In this document: in pieces, positions 23,643-31,795 of the stretch
How the letters are laid out: each line of letters starts with the position of its first letter
How positions within the stretch are numbered: the first letter of the stretch is position 1
Origin: Leptolyngbyaceae cyanobacterium CSU_1_3
GTDB lineage: Bacteria > Cyanobacteriota > Cyanobacteriia > Leptolyngbyales > Leptolyngbyaceae
Length of the DNA: 32,705 bases
Assembly: GCA_012034655.1 (NCBI GenBank)
Contig: JAAUOZ010000050.1
Location: 1-32,705 of the forward strand
Reading direction: 5' to 3'
The notes under the pieces: model-generated
What the model saw: the letters and a program-made list of their open reading frames with translations, nothing else
Told to the model about the DNA's origin: nothing
Databases searched by the model: none
Translations under genes and position numbers: made by a program

Positions 23643-24782
23643 ATGCTACAGAACATTGTTCAAACCATTTCTTTGATGATCTCTTCTTCAGTTCTACTTT
23701 CGTCGTCCCTGTTCTTTGCACCTACTACCTATGCACTTTCGTTAAACAATCAAACCCAACCAAATGAGACTTCCAAAATTGCGTCTAGCAAGAACTCTAC
23801 TTCTTTAACCGATTCTTCCGATATAGCAGAATCGGTCGAGCCTGCGATCGGTCGTCTAGTAACTATGCTCAACGGCAAAATGACTTGGAAAGGCAAAACT
23901 TATACCGTTAGAAGTGGCGTTTCGGGAACTGGTTTCCTTATCAGTCAAAATGGCTATGTTGCTACAAACCGTCATGTGGTTGAACCTGCTAACAATCCCC
24001 AGGACAGCAAAGAATTCTTAGCGCAAGATTTGGCGTATCAACTTGTAGAGAAAGGCAAAATCTCTTTCTTTGACGTGATATTCAATCCCGATTTTGTCAA
24101 GGACTTAGCAAAACAAGCAGAACTGAGTGACTTGAAGCTGGATCAAACACTCGTAATGTCCAATGGTAAAAAGCTCGACTTCAAGATTGCCGCAGTGGAC
24201 GAACACCAGGATATTGCGATCGTCAAAGTAGATGCTCAAAATGCACCCGTCCTGAAACTTGCTGATTCTAGACAAGTTCGGGTTGCCCAGTATGTTAGCG
24301 TCATCGGCTATCCCGGCATTGTCGATCGCCACCCTTGGGAAAAAGACAATCCCATCCATGAAAGCTCAAACCTAATCGCAACGCTTACCGATGGGCGCAT
24401 TTCCGCCAAAAAACAACTCGAAGATCGCACCCCTATTTTTCAAATCAGCGCCGTGATCAATCATGGCAACTCTGGCGGTCCTGTATTAAACGCGGAAGGC
24501 GAAGTTGTAGGAATTGCAACGCTGGGCTATGACACATCAGGATATGCCTTTGCACTACCCTCAAATGCCCTACAGCAATTAATGCAAAAGAACGGAATTA
24601 GCAACGACGAAAGCAGGTTCAATAGCATCTATCGAGATGCGATCGCGCTTTATCACCAAAAGCTATACGGTCAAGCCCTCTCAAAATTTCTGCAAGCGCA
24701 ACGGTTGTTCCCCTACTCCGCAGAACTCGATCAGTATATTCGGGCTTGCAGTCTCGCAATGCAAGCGAAACCCATTAGTTGA
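23643..24782 (+). CDS. Secreted trypsin-like serine protease with C-terminal helical repeat
   Basis: 379 residues with a signal peptide (hydrophobic 8-27, cleavage near TYA). The protease domain spans about 65-310. The catalytic triad can be placed: H111 (TNRHVVEP), D190 (HQDIAIVKV) and S277 (NHGNSGGPV), with the GTGFLIS oxyanion-side strand at 95-101. This is the HtrA/Deg fold, but no PDZ domain follows. Instead there is a TPR-like helical pair (about 325-370: DAIALYHQKLYGQALSKFLQA). It would act in the periplasm or outside the cell, possibly on damaged proteins. An about 55-residue insertion (about 116-170) between His and Asp is unusual. SD weak. Confidence 0.9.
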   Translation: MLQNIVQTISLMISSSVLLSSSLFFAPTTYALSLNNQTQPNETSKIASSKNSTSLTDSSDIAESVEPAIGRLVTMLNGKMTWKGKTYTVRSGVSGTGFLISQNGYVATNRHVVEPANNPQDSKEFLAQDLAYQLVEKGKISFFDVIFNPDFVKDLAKQAELSDLKLDQTLVMSNGKKLDFKIAAVDEHQDIAIVKVDAQNAPVLKLADSRQVRVAQYVSVIGYPGIVDRHPWEKDNPIHESSNLIATLTDGRISAKKQLEDRTPIFQISAVINHGNSGGPVLNAEGEVVGIATLGYDTSGYAFALPSNALQQLMQKNGISNDESRFNSIYRDAIALYHQKLYGQALSKFLQAQRLFPYSAELDQYIRACSLAMQAKPIS

Positions 24783-24807
24783 ACTCATTACATCAATTTC
24801 GCTGCGA

Positions 24808-26065
24808 CTAGGGGACGAAAGCATCTTCGTCTATTTCTATCGTCATTCCGGCAAGCTGCAACCGCTGTGCCAAAACCTCGCCCAATCCAGTTGCTGGAGT
24901 CAAGATGCCTCCCCGTGTCTGCCCTCCAGGTAGTTCAGCTATGTGAAGCACCAAACTCAACGCTGCTTCACATAGGAACTTGACCGCTGCTCGGTTGCCA
25001 GGGTCGCCTTGATCTCGAATCAGTCCTCGTACCTTATGACCATCGCCCGCAGTCCCGATCAGTTCACAGGAGAACCAACCCTCATTCATCGTTTGCTCAG
25101 AGGGTCCGCTTCCCGGTTGAGGTAGGAGCGGTTGCAGCAACGATCTCACTTGTGGCTGTTGCATCGCTCCCACAAACAGAGCAAGTCCTGCGGTCATGCC
25201 TGTTGCTTTCAGCCCTGCCAGTGGCTTCTCAAACTTGAGATATTCCTGGTAGGTAAAATCGGCTCCATAAGGTTCCTGCCAGTCTTCAAACAAGGCAGCA
25301 CTCCGCCGCACAATGCGAGTATTGACCACTCCCATGAAGAAGGGTGCAATCCATGTGTTGAGATCTGAATCGAACGCTGGCAGTTGTGGATCAGGGTTGC
25401 GATCGAGTTCAGCTTGAGTATGGTTTCTGCCTGGATTCAGCAGGAAGGGTTCATTCATCTGTGCTAACCCTTGCGAATCGTAGAGATTGAAAGCGGATGC
25501 CAGCGTTCCACCATTAAAGCCCCCTGCTGCTTGGAAATAAGCCTTGACTTGGTTGCAGGGTATCCCTAATTCTTGTAAGCGACGAACAATCAAGTAAGTG
25601 CCGAGGTCAGACGGAACAGAATCAAAGCCACAGCAAGGAATAATTCGTATGCCATCGGTTGCGGCTTGGTCATGATAGGAATCGATCAATGTTCTGACCC
25701 AAGGCGTTTCTCCGGTGATATCGACGTAATGCGTTTTGAATCGAACACAGGCATCGACGAGAGCATTGCCGTAGAGCGCAAACGGTCCAGCAGTGGTGAG
25801 GATAACTCGCGTTTGAGACACGATCGCATCGATCGCTGATTGATCTCGGCTATCAGCAACCAGGACATCCACCGTTACACCCACTTCGTCTCGAACAGCC
25901 TCTAATTTCTGGCGGCTTCGTCCAGCGTGCTGCTACGCAGATACCGCAAGGGTCGCCCAGCGCACTTGCTTATTAAGAGGTATGGTCAGCAAAGTATTGC
26001 ACCGTTTGTTTGCCAACAAACCCACTTGCACCGTAGAGAACAACATCATAGGGACGCTCAGACAT
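24808..26065 (-). pseudogene. Saccharopine-dehydrogenase-like / trans-acting enoyl reductase, disrupted
   Basis: The N-terminus starts at ATG 26065 with the Rossmann motif YDVVLYGASGFVGKQTV. It breaks near 26001, where ADHT runs into stop codons while the conserved PLNKQVRWA continues in the next frame. A dispersed-repeat copy (25929-25957) then introduces a TAG before GRSRQKLEAVRDEVG. From there the frame is intact to 24808 (FKTHYVDITGETPWVR, IPCCGFDSVPSDLG, GGFNGGTLAS). The long 3' part could start near 25884 but would lack the nucleotide-binding motif, so function is unlikely. The family reduces enoyl groups or acts as a lipid-related oxidoreductase; the native substrate is unknown. Confidence 0.83.
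25929..25957. repeat. Short dispersed repeat, family 2, copy 2
   Basis: Matches 18335-18363 with two mismatches. It lies inside the enoyl-reductase-like gene. One of the differing bases (A instead of C) creates the TAG stop in that reading frame. Confidence 0.7.
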
Positions 26066-26183
26066 GGTAGGAGTACTCCGAATTTAGGCAATAGGATTGC
26101 AGGATCAATTGCACTTTGCTGATGAGCGCGATCGCACTGAGTCAACAGAGGTAGAATCGTATCAGGAGAAAAGCGGGTCAATC

Positions 26184-26655
26184 ATGAGTATTGAGCAAGA
26201 TGTTATCGAAACGCTGAGAATTCTGCCCCCTACAAAGCAGGAGGAGGTACTGCGCTTCGTGCAGTCCTTGCAGACCTCTAACCTAGTGGCTCAAAAAAAT
26301 CTACGACTTGGCTTTGCCGAAAAAATTCTGCCAGATTTGCAAAGAATTCACCGCGATCGCGATGAACCGCCTTCTCCGGTTTATGCGGATAGCCTGATTC
26401 GGACAATGCGGGGGATGCGTGATCGTTTGCCTGAAGAGCCGTTTACACAAATCGTCATGGCGTTACACAATGCAATGACATTCGAGTCGCTGGGCGACTT
26501 ACGATGGGGAGCAGTACTTAGGAGCTTACACACTGCTTCAAAGTCTGGTCGATCAAGACGATTTGCAACCTGAAGAGGTGCAGCAAGCAATTCTTGGGTT
26601 GAATCGGCTGAGTTTTGAGGCGATGCCATTTGACTTCAATACCTCAGTTTCTTAG
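26184..26655 (+). pseudogene. DUF2281-like protein, probably frameshifted
   Basis: Start ATG 26184 with CAGGAGAA. The first 25 residues (IEQDVIETLRILPPTKQEEVLRFVQSLQ) resemble the short helical DUF2281 domain found in antitoxin-like proteins. The frame as written ends at 26573 with a basic, low-complexity tail. The +1 frame instead gives a plausible helical C-terminus (GEQYLGAYTLLQSLVDQDDL, then EEVQQAILGLNRLSFEAMPF) ending at 26655. I infer a one-base shift at about 26480-26505. The gene is convergent with vapC; the last four bases overlap that gene's restored end. Function unknown. Confidence 0.55.
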
Positions 26656-27073
26656 AGACTCCAATCCTCAATCTTCAGCCCTGGCACTTGTTCAAAGTCT
26701 CGACGATTACGAGTGACACCTTAGCATTGCGAGAAAGAGCAATTGCAGCAATCCTCATATCCTTCTGAATCCGATTTTTCCGCAAGCTGGGGTAGTCGGT
26801 TAGCATTTGGCGAAAACAGCGATCGGCGACATCATCTAGCTCCAAAACCTTAAACTCTTGCAAATACGCCACGATTCTCGACAATTTTGCATAAAGTCGA
26901 ACTTGATAATTTGCCTGGGCAGGGTCATTAAGGCGACCAACCCAACCATTAAACAGTTCTTGAACAGTCACGATCGTAATTGCAAGATCTGCCTCAAATT
27001 CGGCTGCTTTGCTCCTAACTGCTGGATGATCCTCTAGCCAAAGCGAGACATGATCGGTATCGAGAATGTACAA
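26652..27073 (-). pseudogene. vapC: VapC-type PIN-domain toxin, 3' frameshift
   Basis: The PIN-domain ribonuclease core is clear: YILDTDHVSLW (D5), TVQELFNGW (E39) and QKDMRIAAIA (D105). After SRNAK the coding sequence is out of frame: as written it ends VSLVIVETLNKCQG, whereas the next frame gives TRNRRDFEQVPGLKIEDWSL, the usual VapC C-terminus. Restoring one G (GTGGTC for GTGTC, near 26723) would repair it. The fourth acidic residue (RRDF) is therefore lost and the toxin is probably inactive. It lies nine bases downstream of its antitoxin. Confidence 0.82.
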
Positions 27074-27082
27074 GTTCTGTCC

Positions 27083-27457
27083 TCAACCTTCTAACGAATA
27101 AACGGCAGGATCGACCTCTGTATCATCCTCAACTTCCCGTTCTGCTCGAATCGCCGCCGCAATTTCTGCAAAGTCTGGATCATCTTTGAACATCCCGGCG
27201 TACTTAATCCACGGGCTTTCTGTTCTCCGTTCAGAACCATTCAAATCTTGACTTGGCAAAGGCACATCCCACGAAATTGTCTCACTACGGGCAAGTTGCT
27301 CTAAGAAAGCAGCTTGAACTTCCGCGATCGCTGCTTCCCGCGTTGATGCCTCTACTCGACAATCAGGAAATTCAATGACTGAAGCTGCAACTCTGCCGGA
27401 AGCCTGAGCTTCTAACCGAAGCGTGACTCTGAGTGTATTCGACGAGTGTTGATTCAT
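27083..27457 (-). CDS. Antitoxin partner of VapC (HicB-like N-terminus)
   Basis: 124 residues from ATG 27457 (an in-frame ATG at 27484 adds nine residues). Residues about 5-55 form a small beta-alpha-beta domain like HicB/partial RNase-H-like antitoxins (RLEAQASGRVAASVIEFPDCRVEASTREAA). The C-terminus (PWIKYAGMFKDDPDFAEIAAAIRAERE) is the toxin-neutralising tail seen in cyanobacterial VapB-like proteins. Placement directly before vapC is the normal operon order. An intact antitoxin beside a broken toxin is a common decay stage. Confidence 0.78.
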   Translation of the reverse strand: MNQHSSNTLRVTLRLEAQASGRVAASVIEFPDCRVEASTREAAIAEVQAAFLEQLARSETISWDVPLPSQDLNGSERRTESPWIKYAGMFKDDPDFAEIAAAIRAEREVEDDTEVDPAVYSLEG

Positions 27458-27634
27458 AGGGTTACTTTGAACAACCTCTCTCATTATAGTCGAGACATCA
27501 CTTGAACCTTACGCCTCATTCTCCAGCCACGCACCCCATTTCGTTGTGTCAAACGCAATGGCAATCCCGTAGTAAATCTTGCGATCGCGCTATTCCAACC
27601 GAATTGTAAAGAGCGGTTGTGCGATAACCTCGAC

Positions 27635-28153
27635 TCAGGCAGTTTTGGAGCTTTGAATGAACTCGTCCCAATGGTTTTGAATCGCTTGCGTTGCAGCTTG
27701 TCCGATCGCATTCCAACCTGAAGGCGAGAATAACGAATAGACGACTGCCTTCAATTGAGAACGAAGCGGTTTATCTGGGGACTGAAGCTGATCCTCGTCA
27801 ATCAAGGCATCGAAATATGCTTGCTGTTCGTCCGTGAGATCAGTCAGATGCTGGCGGATGCGCCGTCTCCCTTCTGTGATTGCCGCTTCAGTCCCCACAC
27901 CCAAATTGACAGATCGAATCAGTTCTGAAAAATCGCTCAACACCATTGACTGCAATCGCACCTTTCGCATCATCGCCTTCGCTTGGGCAGGTGTAATCGG
28001 CTTCGGATTCTTGGAATAAGCAGGAAACCCTGCTCCAATCTCACTACATTCTGATTCGATGCGAATCATTTCCTCCAAAAGCGCAGGGTTATCGAAGATA
28101 TCCAGCAAGTTTCCCGTCTGCTCATATTGCTGCCGCAGCATTTCGTCATCCAT
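27635..28153 (-). CDS. Hypothetical protein
   Basis: 172 residues, soluble, mostly helical and acidic in the first half (MDDEMLRQQYEQTGNLLDIF). Family not recognised. Segments that stand out are KPITPAQAKAMMRKVRLQ and GRRRIRQHLTDLTDEQQAYFDALIDEDQLQ. The C-terminus has a hydrophobic patch (AVVYSLFSPSGWNAIGQAATQAIQ) too polar for a membrane helix. It is 151 bp upstream of the antitoxin on the same strand and probably separate from it. Confidence 0.65.
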   Translation of the reverse strand: MDDEMLRQQYEQTGNLLDIFDNPALLEEMIRIESECSEIGAGFPAYSKNPKPITPAQAKAMMRKVRLQSMVLSDFSELIRSVNLGVGTEAAITEGRRRIRQHLTDLTDEQQAYFDALIDEDQLQSPDKPLRSQLKAVVYSLFSPSGWNAIGQAATQAIQNHWDEFIQSSKTA

Positions 28154-28407
28154 GATTCAGCCTCTAAATTCATTCAACGGATGGATTGTAACAGTCGCCT
28201 TTTCGTCGCTTCAAAGCCACAGTAATACAAAACTTAATAAGCCTCTCATGTCGATGAAACAGGAATGAGACTACTAAACTTTGCCAAAATTACCCAACTA
28301 TTTCTAAAAAAACCTGATTTTTAACGATTGTGATCCAGATTGTGATCCAAGATTAAAAAACTCAAATTTCAGAAGCTGAAACATTTGATGTGATTAGGTT
28401 TTGAGAA
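28154..28407. other. Non-coding gap
   Basis: 254 bp of AT-rich sequence between the hypothetical gene and the tRNA remnant. No gene, repeat or clear promoter seen on either strand. Confidence 0.5.
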
Positions 28408-28466
28408 GCTAGACACGCTGATTTGTAATCAGCCGGTCGTAAGTTCGAGTCTTGTTACCAGCTTTC
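28408..28466 (+). pseudogene. tRNA-Thr(UGU) remnant, 3' half
   Basis: An anticodon arm GCTGATTTGTAATCAGC with loop TTTGTAA (anticodon TGT) is followed by a T-arm with GTTCGAG and an acceptor-side ACCAGC then TTTCA. This matches the 3' half of cyanobacterial tRNA-Thr(UGU). The 5' acceptor strand and D-arm are not recognisable, so it is not functional. A tRNA 3' half next to an integrase remnant is what a site-specific integration leaves behind (attL/attR). Confidence 0.68.
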
Positions 28467-28528
28467 AGGAAAATCAAGCATCTCAAAGCTTTTAGGCTCC
28501 GATAGGTGCATAGTCTGTGTGCCATTAG

Positions 28529-28648
28529 GTGCATTTGAAAACCTATCAACGCTGGATTTCTAAGGAACAACATCAGCAGTCTTATCTCTCTGCAATTCGC
28601 TACGAGAATCGTCCTAAGCCTCCGATCGTCGCGGCTTCATCCACTTAG
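28529..28648 (+). pseudogene. Tyrosine integrase, C-terminal remnant
   Basis: 39 codons from GTG 28529. VHLKTYQRWISKEQHQQSY followed by ENRPKPP corresponds to the end of cyanobacterial phage-type integrases, including the catalytic Tyr in KTYQRW and the usual RPxPP tail. The GHS/GHT motif that precedes it, and all upstream catalytic residues, are absent (TAG lies directly before). It sits 62 bp after the tRNA-Thr remnant, which supports an integrative-element origin. Confidence 0.6.
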
Positions 28649-28846
28649 CGGGATCTTCTGCCAGTCGCTCCTGACAGCGCGGAACGTGGAATTCCCAGCG
28701 GGGCATCGTAGCTCCAGGATCTTCATTGCCTTTGCGGTAGTGATAGCCCAGTTTGAAAAAGCCATTGCGCCGTTTGCGTCTTAAATCCTCGGCGTTCTTG
28801 AGGTCAAGTAAGCTCCAAGCATCGTTGGTTTCAAACCACTCTTGCC
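28614..28846 (-). pseudogene. C-terminal fragment of an unrecognised basic protein
   Basis: About 77 codons, ending at 28614: EWFETNDAWSLLDLK, then RRKRRNGFFKLGYHYRKG and MPRWEFHVPRCQERLAEDP. The pattern is reminiscent of small helix-turn-helix or excisionase-type DNA-binding proteins of integrative elements, but I cannot confirm it. The upstream portion is replaced by a dispersed-repeat copy (28847) and the ISAzo13 element. It overlaps the integrase remnant by 35 bp on the other strand. Confidence 0.5.
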
Positions 28847-28877
28847 GCGGTTCCTTCGGAGTTGCGCTTTGCGCTAA
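28847..28877. repeat. Short dispersed repeat, family 1, copy 2
   Basis: Matches 17756-17786 with a single C/T difference. It lies between the basic-protein fragment and the left end of the ISAzo13-type element. Confidence 0.72.
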
Positions 28878-28884
28878 GGATCGT

Positions 28885-30170
28885 GAATTAAATAACCTGC
28901 AATTCTGGTTTAGCTGTGTAATTCCATTGCGGTAGAAGCTCGTCGAAGACAATCTTCATATTGGCTTTGAAACCTTCAGCAACTTTTCGACCTTTTTGAT
29001 ACGTTTTATCGAGAATCGTCGTAAACACTTTAAGACCGTTTCGAGTAGTCGTCTTTTCCATCAATTCTTTGACCATCTGGACACTCTCAAAAATGACTCC
29101 CTCACACATTCTTGAGACATGAGGAAACAAGCGATGTTCAATCGGATTGTACTTGGAGGTGTAGGGGGGATAGTGAGCCATGCGAATTTCAATACCTAAC
29201 TCGTTGACCAGCGCTTGCAAGTCTTGCTTGAAGATGTAGTAATGAGAACTGTTACTGCCGCCACCATCGCAAAGCAGCAAAATCGAGCCTGCTAGGGAAT
29301 AGCGTTCTCTACCATAAGTGTTCCACCAGTAGCGAATCGACTCACAGGCAAACTCGCTGGTATCGTGGCTCGTACCAATCTGGATGTAGCCGATATTATT
29401 GCTGATGTCGTACAGTCCGTGGGGAATGACTACCCCTTCTGCAAGGGATGCCCAATCATGGTCAAATACTTCGACCCCCTGGTCTTGGGTGTACAGTTGC
29501 CCCGCTCGATACAACTTGCCAATCAGTTCTCTTTTTTGTATCCATACTCATGACGGGATTGCCAGCAGCGTGATAGATGCCTTTCAACTGCTCAATCCGC
29601 TCAAATTGTTCATTGCGATGTTCATTCTCTCCGGTCGCCAACGTTTTCACTGCTTTGCGTTTGCGAAAGTTGTGCTTCTCCAACAGCTGATCAACCACCG
29701 TCACACTCACCTCAATCCCCTCGTCCTTCAGCAAAGTCACAATTTCATGCCGTTTGAGGTTCGTCCATCTAAGCGTTTCATCCATCGGTGAACCTGCCGT
29801 GTGTTGCTCCAACACCCGCAAAATGCCTCATCTAGCCCATCAATGGTTTCAAAGGCTGACTTGCGTCCACCTCCCACTCGACGAATCCGTTCCTGTTCAA
29901 GAATAGTTTCATCGTTCAGTTCTGCCATCCCTAACGCTAAGGTTTCATGATGGCATCCGAACAACTGTCGGATATAGACTTGCCCCCCGTATCCAAGTTT
30001 GATGGCTTCACTGGCGGCATAGCGACGGCGATCCTTCTCCGATAACGATTGATAGTACCGTTGCATTTGAGCTTCAATGGGAGCGGGGTAGGGTGGCATT
30101 GATTTTCCGGTTCATTGTCTACTTCTCTAGCTTACAAAGGCAGAAGATAGAATTAAACCTTATTTAATCC
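28885..30170 (-). mobile_element. ISAzo13-family insertion sequence
   Basis: About 1.29 kb. The ends share an imperfect inverted repeat of about 22 bp: at the left GAATTAAATAA…AATTCT, at the right the complement of GGATTAAATAA…AATTCT. The boundaries are approximate. It contains one transposase gene in two alternating frames. It separates the basic-protein fragment from a truncated recG gene. Confidence 0.75.
28888..30099 (-). pseudogene. ISAzo13-type transposase with two compensating frameshifts
   Basis: Start ATG 30099. N-terminal part: SLSEKDRRRYAASEAIKLGYGG, to RVGGGRKSAF. Near 29820 the frame changes: DEAF continues as RVLEQHTAGSPMDETLRWTN in the next frame, and a fifth T in a TTTT run would restore it. 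Near 29530 it returns to the original frame: MSMDTKK, then LYTQDQGVEVFDHD. The C-terminal catalytic part is intact (GVVIPHGLYD, LLLCDGGGSNS, HYPPYTSKYNPIEHRLF). The DDE residues span the breaks, so as written no active protein is made. Confidence 0.85.
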
Positions 30171-30177
30171 TCGTTCC

Positions 30178-30585
30178 TTAGGCTTGGCTAAACTCGTCGA
30201 ATTTAACTTGTCCGATGACTGCGATCGCGGTTCCAACTCGATAAGTTTGCTGTTGTTCATACCGCCAGCGAATCGATTGAAAGCGAGAGCCGTAGTGGAA
30301 TTGCTTGATCGAAATCGCATTCTCTAATTTATCTACGATCGTCCAAGTTTGTAGGGTGAGTCCTCTTTGTCTACCGCCAAAGATTCGGTGCTGCTGAATT
30401 CTACCCGCTACAATAACGTGAGCTTCGGATTTGAGGGATGCGATCGCACATCGGCGATAAATGGTGTGTTCGCGTGGATAGTAATGCAGCAGGTCGAGTG
30501 GAGTCTGAATTCCTAATCTACGGAGTTTGGTCAGAAGCGATTGGTCTAAAGTGGAAGGTGTAGAAATTGCAGCAGTCATACGCAT
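30178..30585 (-). pseudogene. recG: RecG helicase, wedge-domain fragment
   Basis: 135 codons matching the N-terminal wedge/OB region of RecG: KLRRLGIQTPLDLLHYYPREH, then VAGRIQQHRIF and AIAVIGQVKFDEF. The helicase motor domains are entirely missing; the frame stops at 30178, just outside the right end of the ISAzo13-type element, and no remainder is seen on its other side. The upstream N-terminal extension usual in cyanobacterial RecG is also missing, with a MITE-like repeat 36 bp before the first ATG. Non-functional. A full recG presumably exists elsewhere in the genome. Confidence 0.75.
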
Positions 30586-30620
30586 AGAAGCTAGGGTTTC
30601 GCTTCGAATGCGGCGGTAGC

Positions 30621-30683
30621 AGTTTAGGGTGCAAAAATCGCTGAAACTTTGTGGTAAGGGCGAATTCGCTGCACCCTAAAACT
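30621..30683. repeat. MITE-like element, copy 1
   Basis: 63 bp bounded by AGTTTAGGGTGCA and TGCACCCTAAAACT, inverted repeats of 12-13 bp. The interior has no coding capacity. A second copy with the same ends lies at 31721-31780. Confidence 0.7.
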
Positions 30684-30759
30684 TGCAGATCGGCTTCGCG
30701 ATCGCTCGGCAAGTTACTGAAAAAATCACGACATCCAAAGATGATTTCAATGGGCTGGA

Positions 30760-31185
30760 TCACTGAGGTGGATGCAAACCAGCATTTGCTAACACGAGTC
30801 GGAGATTCATCACGCCCGCTCGATTGAGATGCAACGCCTCAACGGTTGCTCGACCACAAGGCGTTTTGCCGATGACTCGTGTAAAAGTTTCGTTCCAGCC
30901 AAAATGCTCGTCCCAAATTTGCTGACGTGGATGAAACAATGCAACGGTTTCACCTGTTTCAGGATCAGTTGCTTGAGTTTTAGCGTGTTTGTGCCCATTA
31001 CAGCCCATGCAACTCCAAGCGAGGTTTTCTAGCACAGAAGCACCCTCTGCACTTTGAGGCTGGATATGTTCAACGGAGAAACTTTCGGTCGCGAACCGAT
31101 CTGAGCAGCGGCAATATTCGCAATAATTACGGGCGCGGGCTGCTACCACTCGACGGATTGAAGCTGGAATTCTGGCGCTAGACAT
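30760..31185 (-). CDS. HNH endonuclease
   Basis: 141 residues. A CxxC pair (NYCEYC) is followed by FSVEHIQPQS, the first His of the HNH motif, then NLAWSCMGCNGHK with the second CxxC, the Asn and the final His. This is the zinc-stabilised beta-beta-alpha-metal nuclease fold, about the right length for stand-alone HNH proteins. The stop of the upstream gene overlaps its ATG by one base (TGATG), so the two are translated together. It could be a homing or defence nuclease; the target is unknown. Confidence 0.88.
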   Translation of the reverse strand: MSSARIPASIRRVVAARARNYCEYCRCSDRFATESFSVEHIQPQSAEGASVLENLAWSCMGCNGHKHAKTQATDPETGETVALFHPRQQIWDEHFGWNETFTRVIGKTPCGRATVEALHLNRAGVMNLRLVLANAGLHPPQ

Positions 31186-31580
31186 CAGGCGACGCGATTT
31201 ACCGGAAGGAATGCGTCCAACACTTCTTCTAACGGCACTTGGCGGAGTTGTGCTAACTCAATTAAGGCAGCAGCACGTTCAGCATCCTGTAATTCGATGC
31301 GTTCTATATACTTCAGCAGTTCTTGATGTTCCAACTCTGAAAGGGTTCCAGTTTCGTTCCGCTGACGCAAATCATTTAATCGCGCTTGCTCGTTCGGAGG
31401 AAGTCGTCGCTGAATCACGGCTAGAAGGTCAGTTTCACGAGTCTGAGGATTCATTTCTGAGGGTTGAGAACTTTCTTGAGCAAGAACTTCCAGAAATTCG
31501 ATCGCTTTGGGCAACGACTGAGTTGGAAGTTGCTCAAGAAGTTGCTGGGCACGCTGGCGAATATGAATGGGAGACATCAT
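31185..31580 (-). CDS. Helical hypothetical protein coupled to the HNH nuclease
   Basis: 131 residues, starting MMSPIHIRQRAQQLLEQLP. Almost entirely helical with many Glu, Gln and Leu (KAIEFLEVLAQES, then ELEHQELLKYIERIELQDAERAAALIELAQLR). The N-terminus is like DUF2281-type antitoxin-like domains. Translation is coupled to the HNH gene. A role as partner or inhibitor of the nuclease is a reasonable guess from the arrangement, but it is not shown. Confidence 0.72.
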   Translation of the reverse strand: MMSPIHIRQRAQQLLEQLPTQSLPKAIEFLEVLAQESSQPSEMNPQTRETDLLAVIQRRLPPNEQARLNDLRQRNETGTLSELEHQELLKYIERIELQDAERAAALIELAQLRQVPLEEVLDAFLPVNRVA

Positions 31581-31720
31581 CGAATTTTCCTCGAAGGTGC
31601 GCGAAGCGTGAATGACGACTGAATCAGAATTGCCCTCATTTTAACCTGACACCGCAGGTCTGGTTCGCTTCTTAAATTTTCCTCAAGACGCTAATACTTG
31701 GGTTTGATGTCGGGTTCGCG

Positions 31721-31780
31721 GTTTAGGGTGCAAACGATGATGAAACCGTCCAACTTTGCTCAATCTGCTGCACCCTAAAC
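31721..31780. repeat. MITE-like element, copy 2
   Basis: 60 bp with terminal inverted repeats GTTTAGGGTGCA and TGCACCCTAAAC. The ends and parts of the interior (GCAAA, TGAAAC, GCTGCACCC) agree with copy 1; the centre has diverged. It sits just after the 3' end of the relaxase gene. Confidence 0.7.
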
Positions 31781-31795
31781 TTTAGAAAGTTGCTG

